In this document: piece after piece, positions 1 to 7,987 of the stretch | How the letters are laid out: each line of letters begins with the position of its first letter | Position numbering within the stretch: the stretch's first letter is position 1 | Assembly (NCBI GenBank): GCA_965213735.1 | Contig: CBDCAB010000005.1 | Span: 620,001 to 684,000, forward strand | Source: CALDTK01 sp965213735 | Lineage (GTDB): Bacteria; Bacteroidota; Bacteroidia; Chitinophagales; Saprospiraceae | Reading direction: 5' to 3' | Length of the DNA: 64,000 nucleotides | The notes under the pieces: model-generated | Database searches by the model: none | What the model saw: the letters and a program-made list of their open reading frames with translations, nothing else | Told to the model about the DNA's origin: nothing | Position numbers and translations under genes: made by a program

Positions 1-1187
1 TCATCTAGCGATAGGCCCTGACACTTGTGTACCGTAATGGCATAAGCCAGCTTGAGCGGCAGCTGCCGAAAGGTTCCAATTACATCGACCTCAAGTTGGC
101 GCCGGCCAGGCCGGTAATTATACTTAATCTTTTCCCACTGTTCGCGACTCACCGTCACCTGCACACCACTGCGCGTACTTACACGCACGACCTGCTCCCC
201 AATCTCAGTCACTACCCCAAGCGTCCCGTTGTGGTAACGGCGCCGGCTATCAGCATCGTTGCGCACAAACATCACAAGAGCGCCCACCTTAAGCTCGAGC
301 TGCTCGTCAGTAGGAAAATCACTCGAGTAGAACTTTCCCTCTACCTCGGCGCTGAATACCACGCTCGGCGTCTCGAGTTGCTGAATGGCGTTGCGGTTGC
401 GCTCAGCGACGCGCGCATTGTGGGTGGTGACAAGTATTTGATCGTCGCCGAGGAAGCCAAGAGCATAGGGAGGAGTAACACGTTCATTGAGTTCGGCTAG
501 ATCGGCATCCGTCTGCTCGCCTATGCGAATGCGATTGAGGATCTCCACGAAACGCCCACCCCGCTGGCGCATCACCTCCGGCAATTCGACGGCGTGCCAC
601 TCGCTGCGCTTAAATACCCGTGCACCGTAGAAGGCGTAGTTGTCGTCGTAAGCATCGATGAGCAGGTGTCGCTCAGCCTGGTCGGTCACCACGGGCGGCA
701 ACTGAAAGGCATCGCCGATGAGGCAGACCTGCACCCCGCCAAAGGGCAAATCAAAACCCCTTACGCGCCGCAAAATCACGTCGATAACGTCGAGCAAGTC
801 GGCCCGCACCATACTCACCTCATCAATAAAGAGCAAGTCGAGCGCCCGAAGCAGATCGCGGTGATCGGGTGTAGACGCAAACCGCGAGTCGAACTCGTGC
901 GTAAGTTCGGGCCCCTCCGGATGATAGGCCTGGGGTTTGATGCGAAAAAACGAATTGATGGTAGTCCCGCGCGACTGCACTGCGGCCATACCGCTAAAGG
1001 CTACTACGGCCACTTTGCGCTCTTCGGCCTCGAGATCGGTACGGGCGCGCTCGAGAAATGTCGTTTTGCCGGTGCCAGCGCGCCCGGTAAGGAACAAGTT
1101 GCCGCGGCGGTGGCGTAGAATGTCGAGCGCGTGGGCCACGGCGGCGGCATTGCCCATAGACACGGCGCCGAGTTGCGGATTGCTCAT
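1..1187 (-). CDS. PIF1-like superfamily 1 DNA helicase, 3' part outside window
   Basis: The reading frame opens at an ATG that overlaps the stop of the upstream gene by ATGA and stays open for 395 codons to the window edge, so the C-terminus is missing. Visible motifs are Walker A GRAGTGKTT (residues 35-43), Walker B IDEVSM (121-126), a glutamine-proline motif (GDAFQLPPV) and, at the edge, the helicase motif VHKCQGLSLD. This order matches PIF1/RecD2-type 5'-3' helicases, which unwind DNA or DNA-RNA hybrids. Translational coupling to a type III CRISPR operon is unusual for this family. The link may be functional, or the gene may simply have been captured at the operon end. The family call is firm; a CRISPR role is inference. 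Confidence 0.85.
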   Translation of the reverse strand, partial: MSNPQLGAVSMGNAAAVAHALDILRHRRGNLFLTGRAGTGKTTFLERARTDLEAEERKVAVVAFSGMAAVQSRGTTINSFFRIKPQAYHPEGPELTHEFDSRFASTPDHRDLLRALDLLFIDEVSMVRADLLDVIDVILRRVRGFDLPFGGVQVCLIGDAFQLPPVVTDQAERHLLIDAYDDNYAFYGARVFKRSEWHAVELPEVMRQRGGRFVEILNRIRIGEQTDADLAELNERVTPPYALGFLGDDQILVTTHNARVAERNRNAIQQLETPSVVFSAEVEGKFYSSDFPTDEQLELKVGALVMFVRNDADSRRRYHNGTLGVVTEIGEQVVRVSTRSGVQVTVSREQWEKIKYNYRPGRRQLEVDVIGTFRQLPLKLAYAITVHKCQGLSLD

Positions 1188-1630
1188 GTGGCGGGGCTGC
1201 TAGGGGCTTCCTCGCTCACCTCTGCGTACAGCGGCGGGTAGTCGCGAAAGCGGCGAAACGAGAAGGTGCGCGTCGTTTGGCCGCCGGCACCCCGAGCAAC
1301 GATGCGGTCGGTAGTACTTGCGACCACGCGTACGCCTTCCCCCTGAAGTCTGGCCACCAGCGCGCAGGTGAGCGTAAACTCGCCCATGAGGTGCACGACA
1401 AGCTCACTGGAGTCGAAGCGTATAAACAAGTCGGCAACAATTTCATCGGCTAGTAGGTCGATTTGTTGGCTATCGGCGCCAGGGTCGACGATGGGGAAGG
1501 GATAATCGACGATGTCGACCTCCGCTTCGGCAGGATCATCGGCCATAGCAGCTACCAGCGCTTCAGCAGCTTCACGTTGGGGCGGCTGCCAACTATCGCT
1601 AGGGTGAATGGTGAAGTTGAGAAACGTCAT
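1184..1630 (-). CDS. Small CRISPR-linked protein, unassigned (Csx15/16/20-like size and context)
   Basis: A 148-residue protein without signal peptide or membrane segment. It begins with a short strand and an HP motif (LNFTIHP), has a central IVDYPFPIVDPGAD segment, and then a strand-helix-strand region (LVVHLMGEFTLTCALVARL, then VRVVAST) that suggests a small alpha/beta, Rossmann-like fold. The start overlaps the end of the CARF-HEPN gene by ATGA and the stop overlaps the helicase start in the same way, so it is translated as part of the CRISPR operon. Small alpha/beta proteins in this position (Csx15, Csx16, Csx20) have been linked to degradation of cyclic oligoadenylates. A ring-nuclease or other signal-modulating role is therefore a reasonable but untested inference. 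Confidence 0.6.
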   Translation of the reverse strand: MTFLNFTIHPSDSWQPPQREAAEALVAAMADDPAEAEVDIVDYPFPIVDPGADSQQIDLLADEIVADLFIRFDSSELVVHLMGEFTLTCALVARLQGEGVRVVASTTDRIVARGAGGQTTRTFSFRRFRDYPPLYAEVSEEAPSSPAT

Positions 1631-2835
1631 GCAGCAAAGAAAGCTGGAAGCGCCTGAATACTTTCGTGAATGTAGGCGATATCGGTGTGGGGCTGCCGAT
1701 TGGCTTCCAGGGAGGCATGCGCCACTGAATTCCGGATCGGTTGCAGTGCCTTATACCGCCGCCCCGCTGGTGATTTCAGTTCCGCTTTTAATCGATCAAT
1801 GGCACGCTGCCGGAAGCTCTTGTCGATGCTGTTTGGCAGTTGCATGTGCTCTGCCTGCCGCGTCACAATCGCTTCAACGAGAAAGATAACTGCAGCAGCA
1901 TAGTTGTGCTGCAAATCAAACCATTGGGCTAGCGCGAACTGAATTTGGCCAGGACTTGATTCTTTATCTGTACCGTGCAGCAATTTGTCCAGCACATATC
2001 GCAGTGGCTCGAGGCGCGGCTCAGTGTTTTCGCGCAAGGTAGCTTCAACACTTAAGATGGCAGCAACGGCCTCATCGACTCGGTACATAGCCAGCGCTTC
2101 TTCCATGGCCATCAACGGGCGGTAGAGTGGGTGAGCCGAGCCGAGCAGGTTGCCAAACTCACCGAAGCGGCCATAGGTCTGCGCGATATAGGCAGCGCGG
2201 CCGGCTGCTTCAAGATTAATAACTGTGTCGAGTGCAACCACAGTTGCATGTCCGTGACTACGTATGGTTTCGATCATTCCATAGCGCACGTGCCGCAGGT
2301 GATAGGGCGCATCTTTGCGCACGCTGGCAGCCTGAATGGCAGCGGTGAATACGAGTGGCATAGAGCGAAAGCCATGGGTGATGTCGAGCGTGAGCTCTGC
2401 GCCTTTCGGCAAAACTTGCAGTGCATGGCTAAGCAACTCGACGTTTCGCGCTAGTGAATTGGGTGTCATGCCATACTCGATGAGAACGATATGGCTTTCG
2501 CCGGGCAAAACCTGTTCTAAGGGTGGGCACCAGTCAACGGTGATGGCCGTCTCAGCTGTAGCTGCTGCGGAGCGTTCGTAGAGCTGAGTAGCGACAGCAT
2601 CATCGGCTGCATCGCTTGCAAAGCGCAGGTAAGCCTCTTCCCACATCGAGCCCATCGTACCCACCAACACAATACCATCATACTCGCCGCTACTCCACAA
2701 GGCCTCTGCTACAAAAGGACTTTCATATTCGCTGCCGTCGGGCAGCACGTACTTTGCGGTGCGGTAGCGGCGGGCATTGCCATTTTGTTCGTATTGGCCT
2801 GTGCCGAGGAAGGTGAGGAGGTAGTGGGCGGGCAT
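1627..2835 (-). CDS. csx1: Csx1/TM1812-type CARF-HEPN ribonuclease (second copy)
   Basis: 402 residues. The N-terminus (LTFLGTGQY, then VLVGTMGSMWEEAY at about 56-69) and the DxTHG-type motif LDITHGFRSMP (150-160) belong to the CARF domain of the Csx1/TM1812 family, which binds cyclic oligoadenylate made by Cas10. The C-terminus carries the HEPN RNase motif RxxxxH as RNSVAH (368-373). The start codon directly follows the stop of the previous CARF-HEPN gene with no gap. Expected role: a non-specific RNase switched on during phage transcription. It is clearly diverged from its neighbour, so this is not a recent duplication. Family and catalytic motif are seen; the activator ring size cannot be read from sequence. 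Confidence 0.88.
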   Translation of the reverse strand: MPAHYLLTFLGTGQYEQNGNARRYRTAKYVLPDGSEYESPFVAEALWSSGEYDGIVLVGTMGSMWEEAYLRFASDAADDAVATQLYERSAAATAETAITVDWCPPLEQVLPGESHIVLIEYGMTPNSLARNVELLSHALQVLPKGAELTLDITHGFRSMPLVFTAAIQAASVRKDAPYHLRHVRYGMIETIRSHGHATVVALDTVINLEAAGRAAYIAQTYGRFGEFGNLLGSAHPLYRPLMAMEEALAMYRVDEAVAAILSVEATLRENTEPRLEPLRYVLDKLLHGTDKESSPGQIQFALAQWFDLQHNYAAAVIFLVEAIVTRQAEHMQLPNSIDKSFRQRAIDRLKAELKSPAGRRYKALQPIRNSVAHASLEANRQPHTDIAYIHESIQALPAFFAA

Positions 2836-4149
2836 CTAATTGACAAAGGTTGCCTCGACAGCGCAGAGTGCTTGCCGTACACCAGCCCGGACTCTCTTTG
2901 ACGAACGAGCGTTGTCTTTCGGTTCCTCATCCGTGTAGTACCCTGCGTGCATAAGATCGTTGCGAAAAGGACTCAATGAGGCGAACGGCTTTAGGAGGTG
3001 ACTCGCCTCGGCTACTGAGGTACACGCTCGGTAATCGCGCTCTCTGCCAATAGGAATCGTCCATTTGTCTTCTGACACGTCGTTTCCTAAGGCATTAAGT
3101 ACCGTCTCGACGAGGCTGCGATCGTTAGCCTTTCCGGGCTGCAGCTGGGCGGCTCGACAGATATGGGTAACCATACCCTCGCGCAACAGCGAGCAGGCTT
3201 GCTGGATAAGTCCATCGTCGTAGGCGAGTCGTGCGGCGCGCAACCAGTTAAGCCCGTCGCAACCAGTGAGCCCGACGGTCTTGGCGGCGACACGCTCAAT
3301 GAGGATGGGTAGAGGCCCACGCTCGAGATCATCGGCGCCGGTAAAGCTAGTAGCTCGGCGAGCAATGTTTGCAGCCACCTCGCCGGTAGAGATTTCGTAT
3401 CCACGGTTGGTGCGTAATTGCTCTTCTAGAGCGCAGGTAGCCTGGAAAAAGAAGCGTACAGATTTTGCCCCCTCGTGTGCACCCTGCGTAGCCTTAAGTA
3501 GGTTGGTGCTGTCTCGCATCGCAAGGTCGTAGAGGGGCTTGGCAAAACCGTAGGATATATAACCGTACGCCGCGGTTGTCCATTCCTGCAACTCGAGCAG
3601 ATAGCCTAGGTCGTATACAGGCGTTCGTCCATCGGGCGTGCGATCCTCAAAAGCCCCGTAGTAGATCGCCTTCAGTCTAGCATCTTTAGCCACACGGATA
3701 AAGCTGCCCAACATTAGGGCAAGCATAGGGAGCGAGCGGAAGCTGTGGGTGACGTCGAGGTAGACTTCGTCGCCGTCCATAATCTCCGCTACCATCCTGT
3801 CGAAGGTTGCAATAACACTATCTCGGTCGTGACCGGCGGGCACGGCGATCGTTTTGGTTTGGGTGGCGTGGTTTGCCCTTAGCAGTTCAGCCGCCAGTCC
3901 AGCATGTTCGGCGGGGTCATTAAAAGGTTTAACAGCACCCAAATAGTTGGCTTCGCGGGCGGCATTAGTGAGCAGGAGAACGTGTTGATCGCTCTCGCCA
4001 AACCCCACATGATCTTCGAGGTACGCCTGCACGGCTATCTGGATCAGCGGGGTGGTATAAGTCTGTTCTTTCTTCTTTCCAGGAAAGAAATAGTTGGCTG
4101 TTCGGTAACCACCCGTGCCGAGAAAAGAGAGGGAGATTTTGCGGGGCAT
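2836..4149 (-). CDS. csx1: Csx1/TM1812-type CARF-HEPN ribonuclease (first copy)
   Basis: 437 residues. It opens with SLSFLGTGGYRTANY, the typical start of TM1812-like CARF proteins, and has the DxTHG-type motif LDVTHSFRSLP (131-141). Near the C-terminus the HEPN catalytic motif RNDLMH (396-401) fits RxxxxH. The protein should be an RNase allosterically activated by cyclic oligoadenylate. It starts 3 bases after cmr6 and its stop abuts the next gene. Two dissimilar CARF-HEPN proteins in a row may respond to different signals or form a mixed effector. Confidence in family is high; division of labour is unknown. Confidence 0.9.
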   Translation of the reverse strand: MPRKISLSFLGTGGYRTANYFFPGKKKEQTYTTPLIQIAVQAYLEDHVGFGESDQHVLLLTNAAREANYLGAVKPFNDPAEHAGLAAELLRANHATQTKTIAVPAGHDRDSVIATFDRMVAEIMDGDEVYLDVTHSFRSLPMLALMLGSFIRVAKDARLKAIYYGAFEDRTPDGRTPVYDLGYLLELQEWTTAAYGYISYGFAKPLYDLAMRDSTNLLKATQGAHEGAKSVRFFFQATCALEEQLRTNRGYEISTGEVAANIARRATSFTGADDLERGPLPILIERVAAKTVGLTGCDGLNWLRAARLAYDDGLIQQACSLLREGMVTHICRAAQLQPGKANDRSLVETVLNALGNDVSEDKWTIPIGRERDYRACTSVAEASHLLKPFASLSPFRNDLMHAGYYTDEEPKDNARSSKRVRAGVRQALCAVEATFVN

Positions 4150-4152
4150 GGG

Positions 4153-5481
4153 TTACTGTGGAATTCGAACAAACTGCACGGATTGAATTTGCTTTCCCCT
4201 TTTAGTCTTCTGAACACGAATCAAAATGGTCACAGTCGAACCGACTTCAAGTCCAGCTGAATACTTGAAGGAAAACTCGGTGGTTCCTTTTAGATTATTA
4301 ATTAGTGGTTTTACTGTAATAACGCCTAGTTTCGACTTTAACACATCCGCAAAAATTTCTTTGCCATCACTGATTTCAGCGGCGTTAATAGTCATCTTGG
4401 CACGTTCCTCTTCGATCCTTTTGAGCCGTTCATTTTCTTCTACGGCATCCTGTTCGGCTTTCAACTTTGCTAAGCGCTTCTCCTCGGCCCTTTTATCGAC
4501 TAACCTTCCATACCCCACCGTCGTCTTACCACCAATACCATCTTCGGTGAGGGCAATCTTTAGCGCAGACACTGCACGCGCAAATCCATCACGCTCCTCG
4601 CCATCTTTGGCCTCAGCAACTGGTCCCCGCCCTGCATCGAGCGCCAACAAAACCTCAAATTCCCCACCCTCCACGGCGAGGAAGTTGACTGGTACAGGGT
4701 TATAAATATCGGCCGGCGGCAAAGCATCCTTGTAGTATGGAGAGTAATGCGGCGTAAGGATATCGACCACCACCTTTGGCGCCCGAGTCGGTAAGGCGTC
4801 GAAGAATATGAGTGCGCCGCGGCGGTCGCCGAGATCATTTAAGCCCTGCTGTTTGGCAAATTTATAGTAGTGACTTTCCGCTTTGTATGGTATAGGTTTG
4901 CCATCCTTGTCTGGATTTTCCTTACCGTCTTTATCTAGCTTTTCTAGCTTCGTCAAACCTGTACAGCCAAACAAGTCGCAAAAGGTCTGATCGGCCAGGG
5001 CCACGGCCTCCTCGCCATCGTGGTACTCATCAATGTATGTGCGGCGAGTAATGCCCTTGAGCGAAGAGCCCGGCAGGTAGGGGCAGCCAAACACCGGGTG
5101 CAGCGTAAAGCCATTCTCGTATACGCTCGCCTGCCCCATGCCAATCACGAGGCGCGAGCTCTCGGGCTGGGCTACCGTGAGGGCTTGGGGCTTAGGTTTG
5201 GGGTAAGCGGAGGCGAGGCTGCGTTGGCGGGCAGCGAGTTCGGCGAAGGGTATTTGGTCAAAGCTAATTGAGTTTTTAGCACCCGTCCTTCGAATAAAGG
5301 AGCCAGGTAAGTCAAATTTAAATTCTCCTTTTTCATTATACCCACAAAGGATATCCTTGGCAACAAGTAATCCTAAATTTAGACCTGCACCTAGCTGCTC
5401 ATAAGCTCGCGCAACATCCTCCGTCAGCACAGCGCATGTATTGTTAATCTTCGGCTTCATCGATATGTTGTTTATGAGCAT
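4153..5481 (-). CDS. cmr6: Type III-B RAMP protein Cmr6 with C-terminal extension
   Basis: Cmr6 is a Cas7-like subunit at the head end of the Cmr backbone. The family core is visible: GCPYLPGSSLKGITRR (about 131-146), the DALPTRAP segment, DILTPHYSPYY, and the glycine-rich IGGKTTVGYGRL near residue 325. After the core comes a charged helical linker (lysine/glutamate-rich, about 335-375) and then a beta-rich tail (about 376-442) not needed for Cmr6, which may be an OB-like nucleic-acid binding addition. The given start overlaps cmr5 by 38 bases; a second ATG at 5460 would shorten the overlap to 17 and is equally plausible. Confidence 0.92.
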   Translation of the reverse strand: MLINNISMKPKINNTCAVLTEDVARAYEQLGAGLNLGLLVAKDILCGYNEKGEFKFDLPGSFIRRTGAKNSISFDQIPFAELAARQRSLASAYPKPKPQALTVAQPESSRLVIGMGQASVYENGFTLHPVFGCPYLPGSSLKGITRRTYIDEYHDGEEAVALADQTFCDLFGCTGLTKLEKLDKDGKENPDKDGKPIPYKAESHYYKFAKQQGLNDLGDRRGALIFFDALPTRAPKVVVDILTPHYSPYYKDALPPADIYNPVPVNFLAVEGGEFEVLLALDAGRGPVAEAKDGEERDGFARAVSALKIALTEDGIGGKTTVGYGRLVDKRAEEKRLAKLKAEQDAVEENERLKRIEEERAKMTINAAEISDGKEIFADVLKSKLGVITVKPLINNLKGTTEFSFKYSAGLEVGSTVTILIRVQKTKRGKQIQSVQFVRIPQ

Positions 5482-5917
5482 CGGGTTTTAAAGCACGAGC
5501 AAACCGTGACGCCCAACGCAGATAATTTAAAACCTCGGCTGTGATTGGCCGATAAGCAGTAGAATGTAGACTGACTAGCTTTGCAATCTGTTCAACGCCC
5601 TCGGCAGAACTTTTAACAGGATCTAGCATAGTATTAACAGGGCATTCCTCAGCAATGAGCCACTTCATGACTCGTCTGCTAAGGTTTCCATATTGCTTCT
5701 GCTTGCTGTTAGTGTTTGTTCCTTTCTCTTCAGCGAGAAGCAGAGCCGGCACCAATCCATTCACCCGAATTAGTGTCGGAAGCTTTGTACAGCTATTCGC
5801 ATATTTGTCATCGGCTTTAGCATCTAGCTTTTTTGCCTCAAGCATACCAAGTTGAACGGTTTGGTAAGCATGTGCCGCCCGGCCACTCTCCACCGCATGC
5901 AGGTTTGTCTCTGGCAT
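5444..5917 (-). CDS. cmr5: Type III-B small subunit Cmr5
   Basis: 157 residues, alpha-helical, the usual size for Cmr5 (Cas11-like), which lines the inner filament of the Cmr effector and helps hold the target RNA. The diagnostic segment KLPTLIRVNGLVPALL is present at about 45-60. The gene sits between cmr4 (3-base gap) and cmr6 (overlap), the standard position. The C-terminus is acidic. No unusual features were seen. Confidence 0.9.
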   Translation of the reverse strand: MPETNLHAVESGRAAHAYQTVQLGMLEAKKLDAKADDKYANSCTKLPTLIRVNGLVPALLLAEEKGTNTNSKQKQYGNLSRRVMKWLIAEECPVNTMLDPVKSSAEGVEQIAKLVSLHSTAYRPITAEVLNYLRWASRFARALKPDAHKQHIDEAED

Positions 5918-5920
5918 GAT

Positions 5921-6838
5921 CTACGTATTTGAAGTTTTGGCGAAAGCTGCAAAAAGGTGCCCCTTGCCCAGCGTGGCATTTGCACCCAGCTGAAACCGCG
6001 AGTTTTGCGAAAGCGTGTCAGTTAAATAGTTCATGACCTCAGCGGCCTCCATGCGGTTACCTGGGTCGTCATCTTTAGCTTGAAACTCGCCACTCGCAAG
6101 CGCAACGGTATACAGAATTGATTCGCTCGGCAGATACTCCTCGGTCCATAATGCTCCTTGATCGACGGTGCCGGTGGCTTGTGAAATGCGTATCCGAGTA
6201 ACCACCTCAGTGGCATTCTCTGCGAAGTAGGCAAAGTCCTCATCAGCCAAAACTGTGAGACGACTATCGAGACCAACACCAACTATGCCCTGCTCGCCAA
6301 GCGTCGACTTTATAGCTGTGGCTATGGCATCAGCATCCTTGTGAGCTATAGCCTCAAAAGCATATTCCTCAAGTACGAGCTTATCAGGACCGACCAAATT
6401 CGCACTTTGCTGAGTTACCATGGCTTGACCGGTAGCAAGCTTGGTCGGTTTTGGCAAGCCCGAATTCAATCCTAAATCCTGAGCAAACCGTGCTAAGACT
6501 CCAGGACATGTTATCCACGTCCAAACGCCTGCCGCCGAGCGCACGGGCATGCACAGCAGACGGGCATCCGTAAACGCAATGCATCCGGCAAATTTGTTGG
6601 CATCCTCGCTGTCGGGGGCGGGGCCAAATGTGCGGCCTACCATCGCATCTTTTTCGCCATCGCCTAGCCGACAGAAGTGCTCGCGCACGGCACCCTTGAG
6701 ACTCGAGGCCTCAATTTTAGGGTAGCCGGTGTGCCGCTCGCGCTGGATAGGCAGGTCAACGATGCCGAGCTCAGAGCCCGAGCCAGCGTGAAGCGGCGTT
6801 TCGCAGTAGAGATAGAGGAGTTTTCGTTGTTGGTACAT
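5921..6838 (-). CDS. cmr4: Type III-B backbone RNase Cmr4 (Cas7)
   Basis: 305 residues. The N-terminal signature HAGSGSELGIVDLPIQRE (17-34) is characteristic of Cmr4; D28 aligns with the catalytic aspartate that cuts target RNA at 6-nt intervals in the Cmr complex. KIEASSLKGAVRE follows as the usual RAMP glycine/lysine segment. The nuclease is therefore expected to be active, giving the complex target-RNA cleavage besides signalling. The 3' end of the gene carries two copies of the dispersed word GTTTTGGCGAAAGC (near 5934 and 6002), encoding an AFAKT-like run. Confidence 0.93.
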   Translation of the reverse strand: MYQQRKLLYLYCETPLHAGSGSELGIVDLPIQRERHTGYPKIEASSLKGAVREHFCRLGDGEKDAMVGRTFGPAPDSEDANKFAGCIAFTDARLLCMPVRSAAGVWTWITCPGVLARFAQDLGLNSGLPKPTKLATGQAMVTQQSANLVGPDKLVLEEYAFEAIAHKDADAIATAIKSTLGEQGIVGVGLDSRLTVLADEDFAYFAENATEVVTRIRISQATGTVDQGALWTEEYLPSESILYTVALASGEFQAKDDDPGNRMEAAEVMNYLTDTLSQNSRFQLGANATLGKGHLFAAFAKTSNT

Positions 6839-6844
6839 AATGAT

Positions 6845-7987
6845 TTAGTGGGCTTGTAAGTCTTGAGGTGCCTTTCCGATGTAGGCGATGCCGAAGCCTT
6901 GTTGTTGGTAGGTAAGATGGTCGCCATCCTTGCGACCGCTGTGCGGAAAATTTGTGCCCAGCGGTAGGCCGTGTACGGCGACAACATCAAAGGTGCCGCC
7001 CGTAATCGAGAAGTGGTACACAGAGCCCGCTGGTACTGCACGGCGCATCGGCTTCGGTCGGCCTGCGACAATGTCCCAGCCACCGAGCGGAATGTAGCGA
7101 CCGGTGCTGGCAGCGAGCAGTTTTACCGAAGCACCGCCTAGCTCACCAGTATGGCTGGTAGGGTCTAGAAAGTCGGGCAGCCAGCCCTGCTTAAAAACAG
7201 CAGGCGTTGCGAGGTAGAGCGTGAAAGATTTGCCGACAGGAGTCACAGCGGCGGGCCAGGCAACAGCTGGGCCATCGAGCACTTCTGCAGCTCGCGCTTC
7301 TGCGCCAAGACGTAGCAACTCAAGTGTGCTGTCGAAGCCTTCCGCGCTGACAGCCAAGGTCACCCCTGGCTTCAGCCGCTGCATGGCCATGGTGTAGATG
7401 AGCCCCTCCTCTGTTGTGCCCGATTGGTAATTTAATCCAATGCCGAGCTTGGGCTCTGGAGTGTACAAGTTGCTAGCCTCCATGATTTCAGCTGCAGCAA
7501 CCTGCTCACCCCGCATATACGCGGCCAATCCCTCCGCGCTCACATATCCCCCCACAGCCTCGACAGCTTCATCAGCTTTACTCGTGCCCAGCAACCTCGG
7601 CGTTGGCGAGCTCGTGAACATAGCATTATCATTTACAAACGATAGCCTGTTGCCATCGAGCCGCTCTCGGCGCTCCTTATCCTTCTCCTTTTTGCGCACC
7701 AAGTCAAATGGAGCAGGGAAGAAAAGCGTTGTAGTATCCTGTTTAGTTTTGGCAAATGCCAGTCCGGTGAGCGTAGCGCGCTGACCTTTGGCGGGATCGG
7801 CATCGGTGTGTATGGCTTTAGCCGGCTGGTCAGCTTTCGCTAAAACAGCAGAGCGAAGAGCGCCATAAATCACCGAGGGCGGCGGTGGAAAAATACCGGA
7901 GGCAGCTGAATCGTCTTCGAGACTAAGCGGCCGACCGTCTTTGATGAAGAGCTTGTCGAGTGGGCGGAGTAGGTGAGTGTGGCTCAT
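6845..7987 (-). CDS. cmr3: Type III-B Cmr3 (Cas5 group)
   Basis: 380 residues. Cmr3 pairs with Cas10 and holds the 5' tag of the crRNA. The family start is clear: PLDKLFIKDGRPLS, then GIFPPPPSVIYGALRSA (about 31-47). The C-terminal glycine-rich segments (IPLGGWDIVAGRP, then the short VYHFSITGGTF region) match Cas5-group proteins. The start codon overlaps the cmr2 stop by ATGA, so the two subunits are probably made in equal amounts. No anomalies. Confidence 0.92.
   Translation of the reverse strand: MSHTHLLRPLDKLFIKDGRPLSLEDDSAASGIFPPPPSVIYGALRSAVLAKADQPAKAIHTDADPAKGQRATLTGLAFAKTKQDTTTLFFPAPFDLVRKKEKDKERRERLDGNRLSFVNDNAMFTSSPTPRLLGTSKADEAVEAVGGYVSAEGLAAYMRGEQVAAAEIMEASNLYTPEPKLGIGLNYQSGTTEEGLIYTMAMQRLKPGVTLAVSAEGFDSTLELLRLGAEARAAEVLDGPAVAWPAAVTPVGKSFTLYLATPAVFKQGWLPDFLDPTSHTGELGGASVKLLAASTGRYIPLGGWDIVAGRPKPMRRAVPAGSVYHFSITGGTFDVVAVHGLPLGTNFPHSGRKDGDHLTYQQQGFGIAYIGKAPQDLQAH

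Noticed and set aside
27..1118. Plus-strand open frames across the left edge
   Set aside because: They lie antisense to the PIF1-like helicase, whose motifs are clear, and show no family pattern of their own.
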